The notes under the pieces: generated by a model
What the model was told of the DNA's origin: nothing
Database searches by the model: none
What the model saw: the letters and a program-made list of their open reading frames with translations, nothing else
Position numbers and translations under genes: made by a program
Shown here: positions 13,366-21,790 of the stretch, in pieces
Numbering within the stretch: position 1 is the stretch's first letter
Layout of the letters: every line of letters starts with the position of its first letter
IMG/VR virus record: IMGVR_UViG_3300025030_000261
Span: 1-38,256 of that record
Direction: 5' to 3' (one strand)
Origin: a virus
DNA: 38,256 bases

Positions 13366-13910
13366 ATTTTAATCCTATCGGGAATTGATTTCTGTCCTTC
13401 GAGCGATAGATGCGCCCAGCATTTCCGTGAAACAATATTATAAAATTGAGATTTTCCTATCCCCATATTTTTGGCAACTTTTATCATATCCTTCACCATA
13501 CCCTCTTTTTGGCCATATATTTCTCTAAGATGCAAAACGTCCTTCTCGGTAATTTTATGGAACCTACTATCCTCTCCATGCAAAACAAAATTACGCTTCT
13601 TTTTTGCCATATCTCTACAGTTGTCTCGTTGTGTCCCAATAAATAAATGCTCTGGGTTTACACAGATAGGATGGTCGCATTTGTGACACACGATTTTTCC
13701 TTCTGGGATTTCACCTACAAACAACTCCCATGCGGCTCTATGCGCCAATATATTTCCTCTTGATTTTGAAATCATAAAGCATCCATATCTATGCTGCACG
13801 CCTTTATCAGTACCAAATTTTCCACCAATCCAATTCCAACAACCGTCTGTTTTTTCTACTTTAGCAAGAAATCTATCAATAGCCGGAATACAATCGCCTT
13901 TTTTTGGCAT
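13362..13910 (-). CDS. HNH homing endonuclease in the lysis cassette
   Basis: A 182-residue protein of the HNH_3 kind: FLAKVEKTDGCWNWIGG, RYGCFMISKSRGNILAHRAAW, ELFVGEIPEGKIVCHKCDHP, CVNPEHLFIGTQRDN and a C-terminal helix-turn-helix (ITEKDVLHLREIYG; IGKSQFYNIVSRKCW). It shares architecture with the endonuclease fused to the ssb remnant at 10109. AT-rich compared with its neighbours. ATG 13910 has AGGAG at the right distance, so the upstream in-frame ATG 13940 is not chosen. It separates the endolysin from the holin genes, and its end is knitted by ATGA to the small membrane peptide. Confidence 0.88.
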   Translation of the reverse strand: MPKKGDCIPAIDRFLAKVEKTDGCWNWIGGKFGTDKGVQHRYGCFMISKSRGNILAHRAAWELFVGEIPEGKIVCHKCDHPICVNPEHLFIGTQRDNCRDMAKKKRNFVLHGEDSRFHKITEKDVLHLREIYGQKEGMVKDMIKVAKNMGIGKSQFYNIVSRKCWAHLSLEGQKSIPDRIKI

Positions 13911-13954
13911 TTCATCACTCCTAATATAAAGAGTGTCCATTGTACCACATTATC

Positions 13955-14452
13955 CTATAATTTGATTCTATATGGCGCACTAGGCTCCCCATCCAAGAAT
14001 GGTGCTGATGGGGGTTTGGTTGATGGCACATATATGCGTTTGCCTGATTTCGGCGGGATACGTTGGAGGTGTACCCAATAATCCCATTGTTGCGTTTTTT
14101 CGTTCCACTTTGCGCACCAAGCAGGGCTCTCCATCCATAACCCGCACTCAGCCAGAACATCGGTGTTCTTCAAACACCATTGCGCCAGAGCACGGTCTGG
14201 ATCGTAAATATCGCACGCCTCGCCGGTCAGATGCTTGCTGGATTTGGCAGCATTTTTTGTGGCTGCATTGATGCTTGGCGGTCTCCATCCACTCGAAACT
14301 TTGTCGCGCTTAATTCCATCCAGTTCTGCTAGTTCGAGCAGCGCATTGACACGATCAACTGTAATAATTGCAGCAGCCTGTATCTGACCCGTACATTCGA
14401 TACGATACTTGCTATCGCGCCCGTCCATCCAGTAATCGGTAATGGTTATCAC
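13955..14452 (-). CDS. Endolysin, M15-family zinc peptidase
   Basis: A 165-residue protein of the M15A type, which cuts peptidoglycan peptide cross-links or stems. Visible signature: VSSGWRPPSIN (52-61), SKHLTGEACDIYDPD (72-86) with zinc ligands His74 and Asp81, LWMESPAW (105-112) and YWVHLQRIPPKSG (125-137) with zinc ligand His128. No signal peptide, so export depends on the holin. The start is GTG 14452, overlapping the preceding stop as GTGA. The homing endonuclease lies 44 bases downstream. Confidence 0.92.
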   Translation of the reverse strand: MITITDYWMDGRDSKYRIECTGQIQAAAIITVDRVNALLELAELDGIKRDKVSSGWRPPSINAATKNAAKSSKHLTGEACDIYDPDRALAQWCLKNTDVLAECGLWMESPAWCAKWNEKTQQWDYWVHLQRIPPKSGKRIYVPSTKPPSAPFLDGEPSAPYRIKL

Positions 14453-14694
14453 ACTTCTTCCTCTTCTATTGCCGCAAGTTCAATCACATTATGCAGCATC
14501 GGGACGAGCACGGGATTTCGTGCATCTTCGCACCGCGCATTGATCAGGACGTTTGCATGTCCGCTCAGAGCCATGTATTTATCAGCCGCGCTCTTGCAGG
14601 CAAACTCTGTCTGGTACACTGCAAAGAACTTGGGAACTTTCGGCGGTTGGTGTTCATTCGCAGCCAGCATGTAAATCAAGAGCACAGTGACCAT
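14449..14694 (-). CDS. Small protein with hydrophobic N-terminus, 81 aa
   Basis: ATG 14694 is preceded by GGAGG, so the longer reading to 14742 is rejected. The product has a short hydrophobic start (MVTVLLIYMLAA), then a Pro/Lys segment, and two Cys (FACKSAAD and ARCEDA) in a small soluble domain that ends in a run of Glu. The N-terminus could be a signal or anchor. In the lysis region this could be a spanin-like or periplasmic helper, but no lipobox or i-spanin pattern is seen. Function unknown. Confidence 0.7.
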   Translation of the reverse strand: MVTVLLIYMLAANEHQPPKVPKFFAVYQTEFACKSAADKYMALSGHANVLINARCEDARNPVLVPMLHNVIELAAIEEEEV

Positions 14695-14704
14695 GATTAC
14701 CTCC

Positions 14705-14980
14705 TTATTGCTTGTCCACCTTCCTATCAATTTTACTTTCAATCCGAATCAGTGCAGCCTTAATCTCATTCATCCCTTCGCGCCCACTGGATTCAATTCG
14801 TTGCTGCTGCTCTGATGCGTAATGTATCTGTGTTTCAACAACGGATACTCTGGTATCCATCTTCATCGCCCACGCCAGCACGCTCCCGGCAATAGCGATA
14901 GTGGTAATAATATGTCCAATGCTGATGGATTTTTCCAAATGCCAATGATGCGCCCGCCGGTTTTCTCCATCGTAGTCCAT
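14705..14980 (-). CDS. Membrane-anchored coiled-coil protein, 91 aa
   Basis: N-terminal polar segment with several His and Arg, one membrane helix (SIGHIITTIAIAGSVLAWAM, about 20-39), then a coiled coil (VSVVETQIHYASEQQQRIES, and EIKAALIRIESKIDRKV) to the end. Good GGGGATG ribosome site before ATG 14980. This N-in membrane helix plus periplasmic coiled coil is the shape of inner-membrane spanins and of holin-associated phage proteins. The lysis setting suits either. No outer-membrane spanin partner could be identified. Confidence 0.7.
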   Translation of the reverse strand: MDYDGENRRAHHWHLEKSISIGHIITTIAIAGSVLAWAMKMDTRVSVVETQIHYASEQQQRIESSGREGMNEIKAALIRIESKIDRKVDKQ

Positions 14981-14981
14981 A

Positions 14982-15278
14982 TCATCCCCTTTTAATCTGC
15001 CTCAAATTATGCACACAAACCACCACATACAATACTGCCAGAGAAAATAAAGCGACCAAGCCAGACTCACTCTCAAACCAGCCAAGCATTGCTCCCTCCA
15101 GGACGAAAGCTCCAGCGTAGAATTTTGCAAGGAATAAGCCAAGTTCCATGCCGAATATGTCCATCAGCTTCTTGACTATCGGATTCGATTCTACCCCGCC
15201 ATTCTTCAGAATACGGTAGGTCGTAGCAAAGTCGATGAACTGGCAGAGTATGATCAGGATTGCGAGGGCGGGAATCAT
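14982..15278 (-). CDS. Multi-pass membrane protein (DUF5658-like), 98 aa
   Basis: Three hydrophobic segments (MIPALAILIILCQFID; LGLFLAKFYAGAFVLEG; LVALFSLAVLYVVVCVHNL). The conserved loop FATTYRILKNGGVESNPIVK matches DUF5658-type small membrane proteins, where a TTY....GG.E.NP motif follows the first helix. It lies two bases from the next gene in the leftward operon. Such proteins are common near phage lysis genes and may act as holins or antiholins; that role is inferred from placement alone. Confidence 0.72.
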   Translation of the reverse strand: MIPALAILIILCQFIDFATTYRILKNGGVESNPIVKKLMDIFGMELGLFLAKFYAGAFVLEGAMLGWFESESGLVALFSLAVLYVVVCVHNLRQIKRG

Positions 15279-15280
15279 TG

Positions 15281-15589
15281 TTATGCTTTCAGCACAGCGG
15301 CCAGTTCAGCTTGGGTCGCAGCGTGTGCAGCTTTTTCTGCGTCGAGATCAGCTTGCGTTTGTTCCATCGCCAACAATGCTCCGACTTCGATTTGCGTCAA
15401 TATGGCGGTCAGTGGAAATCCAAGCGCATTTGCCGCAGTCAGCGACATCACATCGCTATCTTTGCCTGACCCATTTATGATGTTGCCATCCGCATCCGTC
15501 ATCCAGTCATAGAATTTTACATGCGCGCCCTGCACGGCACCAGTCATGATGTCATGCCTTACCAGTAGCTCATACGATACTCTTTTCAT
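15281..15589 (-). CDS. Hypothetical protein after the tail fibre gene, 102 aa
   Basis: Begins MKRVSYELLVRHDIMTGAVQ, with a compact N-terminal part rich in aromatic and acidic residues (VKFYDWMTDADGNIINGS), then an Ala-rich helical C-terminus (ADLDAEKAAHAATQAELAAV). AGGAG precedes ATG 15589. Directly follows the tail fibre gene, where tail-fibre chaperones or small fibre-tip proteins often lie, but there is no recognised chaperone motif. Confidence 0.7.
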   Translation of the reverse strand: MKRVSYELLVRHDIMTGAVQGAHVKFYDWMTDADGNIINGSGKDSDVMSLTAANALGFPLTAILTQIEVGALLAMEQTQADLDAEKAAHAATQAELAAVLKA

Positions 15590-15607
15590 TTTTTGATTCT
15601 CCTTTAA

Positions 15608-17416
15608 TTAAGCTGATACCCAAGCCGTGCCGTTATAAAACACAGGGCAGACTACAGCCCCGCCTCCGGTAAGTGCTGCAAGCCAAGTCGGCGTGGTTGC
15701 ATCTGTCACATAAGCTATCATGCCTGCGGTTCCGGCTGGTAATGTTGCCACTGTGTAGCCGCCGGATTTTAGAGTGGTGGTAGCGGATATCTTTCCGGTT
15801 ACTGCGAAACTTGCGGGGACAATACTAACTACGTTTATCCCCCCTTCCCTCAATATCAGAGCAGTCCCGCTATGGTACATACCTCCATTCGCTGTGGCTG
15901 CCGCGTTCCACGCTACGAATCCGTTTGAAATCGTATCAGCCGCTTGATAAGCTACATGTCCGCTCGTCGCACTCAGTGTAGTCACACTGGCAGGTAGCGT
16001 TCCTCCGGCCAGCGATGCGGCGGTTACTAGATTAGAACCCTCAAGTGCAACAACGCCTGCGGATACTCTGGACAGTGTGGTGTCTGAGGCGTGGCCGAGT
16101 TCAAGAGAGCCAACCCCAATCGCCGTGCTCGTCGATGCTGCAATTCCCGCTACGGGCAAACCTGTGCAGTTCGTTAATATCCCACTCGCGGGAGTTCCTA
16201 AGGCTGGAGTAACAAAGGTCGGACTGTTTAATGTCAATCCTGCAAGTGTTGATCTATTCTTCCATGTCCCCGAGGCGCTATCATACTGAAGCACTTCATT
16301 ATTTGCGACAGCCGTAATTAACACATTATGCAGTTCATCTAATTCGTAGCCGTTAATTACATTGACATTGATCTTGCCGTTACTGATATGGCTATAAGCG
16401 CATACGCCGATATAAACCCCATGATTTGGGGCGGGGGGTCGAGTAGTAGTAAGAGCTCCAGCAGTGGCGGCGGAGAGGTATAATACGTCGCCATCATTAA
16501 ATGCGGAGGTATCAATGCCTACTAATGCTCCACGTAGATGTGCGAGTCCATTAGTATTATTCGCTAAATCTGCCGCAAGGAGTCCAAGAGTCTTTGAACT
16601 GGTTGCCTCACTATCCGCTTTTGCAAGAGTAATAGTGGGTATCTGACCGGTTGCGCCCGATATATAGACTGCTTGTCCTTTGGTAAGAGCCGATCCGGTA
16701 GCATTACGCACTGCAATAACCAAAGTCTGTGCAGCATCTACTATGCCATCGGCATCCGTATCATAGACAGCTGGTGACATCGGTGTATAGCCGAGAGCCG
16801 CCACGATCTCGCCAGATGTGATGCCGCCCTCGAGCTTATTCCACGTCGTGCCATTGAATGCGGCCGCATCCCCGACCGACCATGAGCTGATGCCGTCCAG
16901 CGAGGTCGTTCCATCGACCGAGACCACGTAGTAATATCCTTTCGTGCCCGTGCCGGAGGCCAGCGTCGGGGTATTGGTGTCAGCATCCCAGGTTCCCTGG
17001 TAGCTCATTGCGCCGAACGACACCGCGCCGCTGAACAGCGCGAACTGCCGGGAATCGGTATAGCTGGTGACGCTGCTCGCCCCTGCGACGATAGAGTACA
17101 GCCGCCAATAGCCGTCGGTATCGTCCCAGTTCGTTGTCGCCGTCGAGACGCTCACCGCGCCGTTGCTCTTGGCCGCCACTAGGTAGTTGGTTTGTGATGC
17201 AGTCAGCGCCACGGTGCCATTGGCGATCTGCGACATCGTGCCGGCGGCGATGGTGACGTTGCCGCCATAGTAGCCCCAGGTGAGCGCAGTAGTGGTGGAT
17301 GCCCTGCGGCCATAAGTGGTGGCGGCGGAGGCCGCGTCGAAAAGTGCATTGGCCGTGATCTCTTTCGATGCCTGGCTGCTGCTGATCGTATCCAGATTCG
17401 TGGTGCTGTTTGCCAA
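15608..17416 (-). CDS. Tail fibre / receptor-binding protein
   Basis: A 602-residue Ser/Thr/Gly/Ala-rich protein without long helices. The N-terminal virion-attachment region (1-130, STTNLDTISSSQASKEITAN at its start) is followed by repeats such as YYVVSVDGTTSLDGISSWSVGD and WNKLEGGITSGEIVAALGYTP, a pattern frequent in siphovirus fibres. The C-terminal third is likely the receptor-binding part. The start codon appears to be TTG 17416 behind a perfect AAGGAG, and no Met lies nearby. The ribosome site lies in the last codons of the homing endonuclease gene upstream, which may have removed the original ATG on insertion. Confidence 0.85.
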   Translation of the reverse strand: MANSTTNLDTISSSQASKEITANALFDAASAATTYGRRASTTTALTWGYYGGNVTIAAGTMSQIANGTVALTASQTNYLVAAKSNGAVSVSTATTNWDDTDGYWRLYSIVAGASSVTSYTDSRQFALFSGAVSFGAMSYQGTWDADTNTPTLASGTGTKGYYYVVSVDGTTSLDGISSWSVGDAAAFNGTTWNKLEGGITSGEIVAALGYTPMSPAVYDTDADGIVDAAQTLVIAVRNATGSALTKGQAVYISGATGQIPTITLAKADSEATSSKTLGLLAADLANNTNGLAHLRGALVGIDTSAFNDGDVLYLSAATAGALTTTRPPAPNHGVYIGVCAYSHISNGKINVNVINGYELDELHNVLITAVANNEVLQYDSASGTWKNRSTLAGLTLNSPTFVTPALGTPASGILTNCTGLPVAGIAASTSTAIGVGSLELGHASDTTLSRVSAGVVALEGSNLVTAASLAGGTLPASVTTLSATSGHVAYQAADTISNGFVAWNAAATANGGMYHSGTALILREGGINVVSIVPASFAVTGKISATTTLKSGGYTVATLPAGTAGMIAYVTDATTPTWLAALTGGGAVVCPVFYNGTAWVSA

Positions 17417-17418
17417 AA

Positions 17419-18042
17419 TTATCTCCTTTTTCTCATCAATGGTGTCATCAATGATTTCTCAAATGACCAACCATAAACATAATACCTTTGACGAAACGTA
17501 CTTGGTTTCACGCACGCATCATCCATACATTCAGCTATTGTCTTTCTCTCACCATTGAAATCAACAATCCTATTGGTTGATCGATTGTTCGCCTGCGTCT
17601 TTTTTGATGCCCATCTGCAATTGCCAAGTTCATAATTACCATCATTGTCTATTCTGTCCAATGTATAGCCACTCGGCGCATCACCCATGTCGGCATAAAA
17701 TCGGGCAAAACTTTGCCATTCTTTGCACACAGATATACCTCTTCCAGAATACCTGTGCATGTCTGGCCTTGTTTCGCATTTACATCTTGCCATCATGCCT
17801 GCCCATATCATATATTCCCTTGAACTGTGCATTCCATGCTTCGTATTCGCTTTGGCCGTTACTTCTTTTTGAAAGCATCCGCATGATGTTGTGTGTCCTC
17901 TGCGTAGATTTGTGCCAAAAGCAACAATCGTATTTCCGCAATCACACAGACATATCCATTTAAGAATTTTCGATTCATTCTGATCCTGCGAGACAACGGC
18001 CAATCTGCCAAATTTGCGCCCAATCATGGGAATTTTTTTCAT
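17419..18042 (-). CDS. Homing endonuclease (zinc-ribbon plus HNH type) between J and tail fibre genes
   Basis: About 207 residues. The N-terminal zinc ribbon has GRKFGRLAVVS, WICLCDCGN and TSCGC. The nuclease core reads YMIWAGMMARC, YSGRGISVCKEWQSF, YADMGDAPSGYTLDRIDNDG and NCRWASKKTQANNRS, the hallmark of phage HNH nucleases that share a domain with AP2-type homing proteins. The C-terminus (KPSTFRQRYYVYGWSFEKSL) is a DNA-binding repeat. AT-rich against flanking tail genes. ATG 18042 or 18054 may be the start; neither has a clear ribosome site. Its stop lies two bases from the fibre start codon. Confidence 0.88.
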   Translation of the reverse strand: MKKIPMIGRKFGRLAVVSQDQNESKILKWICLCDCGNTIVAFGTNLRRGHTTSCGCFQKEVTAKANTKHGMHSSREYMIWAGMMARCKCETRPDMHRYSGRGISVCKEWQSFARFYADMGDAPSGYTLDRIDNDGNYELGNCRWASKKTQANNRSTNRIVDFNGERKTIAECMDDACVKPSTFRQRYYVYGWSFEKSLMTPLMRKRR

Positions 18043-18101
18043 GATCAATATCATGTAACGTAAAAGATATTGTAATCATATCATAATTCATATTGCCGCC
18101 A

Positions 18102-21100
18102 TTACGTTATCCCTCTCGCTTCATATCCGTTGCCGACCGTGGCCGACACCTGGTAAACTTTCCAATACACCGCCGCCTGCGGCGCGCCGAAATCCGTCGT
18201 CTGTTGTGCCGCCGTGTAGCTCGTCGTCGCCGAGGTCAGGCCGCTGATCGTGCGCACGACAGCAGTGTAATCAGAATCGTCATAAATCTCCACCACATAA
18301 GCCTCGGCTGCCTCGCCAAGCGGCACGTCCGAATAATTGTTCCAGCCGCCGCTCATGCGCGTGCGGCGTATCCAGCTCAGCGTCAGGTCTCCGGCAGCAT
18401 TTCTGCCCCCGCCCAGATGTACTGGCGCGTAGGGAATCTGCGCCACGGCGGTGTTGGTGAAATTGATCGTGGTCGCATCGTCGAGGAATCCGCCGAACGA
18501 CACGCCGCGATATTTGCGCTCCAGATCATACTCCGCCACCGCGCCGCTGAATAAATAAGTTGTGCTGCTGCTCAACAGCACGAAGCGGTCGCCGGTCGCA
18601 TGGGTAGAGCGCGCCCATTCCGTCCCTTGCCTGCCGCGCAACAGGCCGGTCAGGGTGTATGTGCCGGCAGATACCAGCGTCGCGTCCCTGAATTGGATGA
18701 CCTCATTGCCCAGCAACGCCACGTTCGCACCGTTGAGCACATTCAGCTCCGTGTCGCTGGCCAGCTCGCCGTTGATCATCACCACGGTCACACTGTTGGA
18801 TTCGTCGAAAATGTTCTGCGTGAAGTCACCCAGCGCGGTCGAGGCGGTGCCGATTGCCGCATCGTTCAAAAGTCCGTTGCCGAAGCTGCCCCACGTCGCG
18901 CCGCCGTCGTTGGACTTGAATGACTGCGCGCCATACCACCCATCGCCATACCCGCAGGCGGCAGCGTAGAAGCCCACGCCGTCGTCCTGATCGCGCAGGA
19001 TGGGGATGTCGAGCAGCAGCAGGTTCGTCAGCGGCACGGCGGCAACAGTTTCGACGGCGGCAGGCAGCTCGGCGGCGACTCCGGTCTGACTGTAAACGGA
19101 AATGTCCTCCAGCACCGCCTGCCGGGCATAAATCCCGCCGCTGGCATCCTCGTCCACGATGCGCATCACGTAGCTGCGCCCGTCCTTGGTCACGGTGATG
19201 ATGTCGGTCGGCTCAAGGTAGCTATATTTCCATCCGTGTGACTGCGCGAAGGTCGTTCGTCCCGTCCATGCATCGTACATCAGCACATCCGTGATCTGCT
19301 TCGCCTTGGTCGCGGTCATGGCGATGGCGAGGTTGACCGAAATCTTGTTTTCGCTTTCGGTGGTTAATCTTTGCGTGCGCTGCGTGCCGATCTGGTAGGC
19401 CGCGCCGGTGTCCATGTATTGCACGTTGCATTCGACTGGCAATTCCATTTCCTGTTTGCGGGTTGTGATGAGCGTGTCTGGCGGAGCGGAGCCGTATTCG
19501 TGCGCTGCCAGGTCATCTTCGGGAATTGAGACTGCCGACGAACCGCCGCGCTTGACGAACTTGATCTTGCCGTCGGATTCCACCGCATCGAAATAGAACG
19601 CCTGCATCAACTGTTCAAGCTGGCTACGCGCCGTGCCGCGTTGCACCACATAGCCGCTCACCTCATCGGTGAGGGCGGTTACGTCTATCTGACCAGCAGT
19701 CAGCCCGACGCGGGCGCAGATGTCGGAAACGATGGAAGAAGCGAGCGGGGGTATTGATGAAAGCACGCGCAAATCAGGATCATAATAATAATCTGCGGTT
19801 ATTCCATTCCTGAACCATACAATGCCATCGACGCATCGCATATCGGTAAGAGCGAAGCCGGATGGCGGCACGAAGTTCGTGTCGAGCACCGGTGAACCCG
19901 GCGAAGCAACATCCACATAATACAACGCGGATGAGCCGTTCGTGGACCACAATCTGTTCCGCGTTTCGTCATACGCCATATATATGGAGCCGGTGATCGC
20001 GCTGCCAACGGCTGATCCAGTTGTTCCGTCGAAAATATACGCCTTTTGCTGTGAAAAGGCGATGACATAGTCGGTCAGCGCGTAATAGTGCAACATTGTC
20101 GGCGGGGTTGGAACGGTAGAGCTCACCCATTTTACTGCCAGACTATTGCCATCGAATGCGTATATGCCACCACTCCCATTTGAAAAACAGGTGTACAGCG
20201 TAACGTCGATGCCAGACAGCTTGCTTGCGATAAATTTCGGTCGCGAGTTTGCTGGCATCGCAGCTGATGCGGTCACTGTCCATGTGTCCAATACTATATC
20301 CAGTTTGATCACTTTGTCAGAGCCTGCTTCACCAGACAAGTAGTGCGTAAAATATATCGGTTGGCCAGCTCCGCGTGGTTGCGTTGGAGTGGACGGGCGA
20401 ACATGTACCGTGCCGTACCATGTTCCGAGTGTGGCAATATCGAATATAGGCGCGGAGAACAATCCCGTCACCTCATCGAACAGCGTAATTGAGCCACCGT
20501 AGGGCGAGCTATTTACGGCGAAACTCGCTACACCTCCAGATATACCGACGAGGGAACCAGACACCGAAGCCGGTTGCACCGCCACAATCCCTGCACGCGC
20601 GCTGTTCAAATACGTCACGCTGGTCAGGACGCGATTGATGGATTCGTAAATGAAACTATAGCTTGCGGTGCTCGGATTTCCGGCAAGCTGCCCGACGAAT
20701 CCGACTTCTGACCCTTCAACCACCTCAAACTCCAGATTCGGCGTGTTGTTGTTATAGTTCTCAAGTTGCAGGTTTTCAAACACGACATAAGCAATACCGC
20801 GATAAGCCGGGGTGTCGGCAGCACCGACGTGTGCCTGAATCAGGCTGTCGGCGGTCGTCGTTTCGCTGCCGGTATAGATGCGGATGCCTGTCGCCGATTT
20901 ATTGCTGGCGACGATGGTGGCGATGTCTGCCGTGTCGGAAAGATTGTAAATCAGCTTGCCGTTCGCCCAGATTTTGCGCACCCCGGCGATCTCGCCCTCA
21001 CACAGCGCGATGGCGAACGATTGCGAATAGGTGTAGCTGGTCTGGGTAACGGAACCGCCGCCGCCGCCTTTGCCTCCGCCGGATTGCGTGGTGGTGTGTG

Positions 21101-21374
21101 CGGTAGGAATTCTGTCAGTTGACCAAATCATGTTTCCGGCGATGCGCATCGAGCCGTAGACGATGGGGATGGGGTTGCCGTAAGTCGACGACTGCACCTT
21201 CAGATCGCCGAGGCGCGGCCCCTGCTGGTTGATGTTCTGACCCTTCGGCGCGAACAACAGACCGCCGACCGTGAGTCCGATATTCCAGCCCATTGCCGCA
21301 GTCAAACCGATACCGATGCCCCAGGCCGATCCGCCCACTATTGCTCCAACCGCGCCGATGGCCAGGACTGCCAT
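18102..21374 (-). CDS. Tail tip / host-specificity protein J-like
   Basis: A 1090-residue central tail-tip protein. The N-terminus has a Gly/Ala membrane-like stretch (AIGAVGAIVGGSAWGIGIG) common in this family, then GPRLGDLKVQSSTYGNPIPIVYGSMRIAGNMIW (split at about 50-82), a Gly-rich loop, and SQSFAIALCEGEIAGVRKIW. The middle has a beta-propeller-like insertion (about 240-540), followed by the hub domain (VVQRGTARSQLEQLMQAFYF; VNLAIAMTATKAKQ) and C-terminal fibronectin-like modules. It contacts the receptor and closes the tube. ATG 21374 overlaps the NlpC stop (TAATG). Longer than the typical GTA gp15-like protein because of the insertion. Confidence 0.9.
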   Translation of the reverse strand: MAVLAIGAVGAIVGGSAWGIGIGLTAAMGWNIGLTVGGLLFAPKGQNINQQGPRLGDLKVQSSTYGNPIPIVYGSMRIAGNMIWSTDRIPTAHTTTQSGGGKGGGGGSVTQTSYTYSQSFAIALCEGEIAGVRKIWANGKLIYNLSDTADIATIVASNKSATGIRIYTGSETTTADSLIQAHVGAADTPAYRGIAYVVFENLQLENYNNNTPNLEFEVVEGSEVGFVGQLAGNPSTASYSFIYESINRVLTSVTYLNSARAGIVAVQPASVSGSLVGISGGVASFAVNSSPYGGSITLFDEVTGLFSAPIFDIATLGTWYGTVHVRPSTPTQPRGAGQPIYFTHYLSGEAGSDKVIKLDIVLDTWTVTASAAMPANSRPKFIASKLSGIDVTLYTCFSNGSGGIYAFDGNSLAVKWVSSTVPTPPTMLHYYALTDYVIAFSQQKAYIFDGTTGSAVGSAITGSIYMAYDETRNRLWSTNGSSALYYVDVASPGSPVLDTNFVPPSGFALTDMRCVDGIVWFRNGITADYYYDPDLRVLSSIPPLASSIVSDICARVGLTAGQIDVTALTDEVSGYVVQRGTARSQLEQLMQAFYFDAVESDGKIKFVKRGGSSAVSIPEDDLAAHEYGSAPPDTLITTRKQEMELPVECNVQYMDTGAAYQIGTQRTQRLTTESENKISVNLAIAMTATKAKQITDVLMYDAWTGRTTFAQSHGWKYSYLEPTDIITVTKDGRSYVMRIVDEDASGGIYARQAVLEDISVYSQTGVAAELPAAVETVAAVPLTNLLLLDIPILRDQDDGVGFYAAACGYGDGWYGAQSFKSNDGGATWGSFGNGLLNDAAIGTASTALGDFTQNIFDESNSVTVVMINGELASDTELNVLNGANVALLGNEVIQFRDATLVSAGTYTLTGLLRGRQGTEWARSTHATGDRFVLLSSSTTYLFSGAVAEYDLERKYRGVSFGGFLDDATTINFTNTAVAQIPYAPVHLGGGRNAAGDLTLSWIRRTRMSGGWNNYSDVPLGEAAEAYVVEIYDDSDYTAVVRTISGLTSATTSYTAAQQTTDFGAPQAAVYWKVYQVSATVGNGYEARGIT

Positions 21375-21790
21375 TATGCGATCCCCCTGATTCTGTAACA
21401 TCCGCGCAGCCGACCTTGCCATGTCGCGTCGAGGCCATTTTCGACTACTCGCCCAACATCCTGATAGGCGTGGATCAGCATGACCGGATGTGTGGCGGAA
21501 ACGATGGCGACATGCTGCGGCTCTGCGCGAAAGGCGAACATCATCAGGTCGCCGGGCTGCACCTCATCCTGCTGGATTGTGTCGCAATGATTGGCAATTG
21601 CAGAGGTGAATATGCCCTGCGACGGGATGCGGCCATAGCCCGCATGATCTGACACCGCATAACCAAGCCGTTTAAGCGCACACACCACCACGCCCGCGCA
21701 GTCCAGCCCGACACCAGGCAATCTGCCCTGATGGTGGAACGGCGTGCCCAGAAAGGTATACGCGGTCAGCACTAAATCGGCGCGGTTCAT
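21374..21790 (-). CDS. Tail-tip NlpC/P60 cysteine peptidase
   Basis: A 138-residue protein starting at ATG 21790 behind a G-rich ribosome site. Catalytic Cys31 lies in GVGLDCAGVVV, His93 in QHVAIV and a third polar residue at His107 (MLIHAYQ). It matches the NlpC/P60 tail proteins (lambda K family) that cut cell-wall peptides during DNA entry. It lies between the DUF2163 protein and J, the usual order in this tail type. ATGA-coupled on the upstream side, TAATG on the downstream side. Confidence 0.92.
   Translation of the reverse strand: MNRADLVLTAYTFLGTPFHHQGRLPGVGLDCAGVVVCALKRLGYAVSDHAGYGRIPSQGIFTSAIANHCDTIQQDEVQPGDLMMFAFRAEPQHVAIVSATHPVMLIHAYQDVGRVVENGLDATWQGRLRGCYRIRGIA

Noticed and set aside
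18102-21374. Many open frames antisense to the tail genes (for example 18093-18554 and 20663-21049)
   Set aside because: They mirror the codon structure of the J gene, are Arg/Cys-rich and lack ribosome sites.
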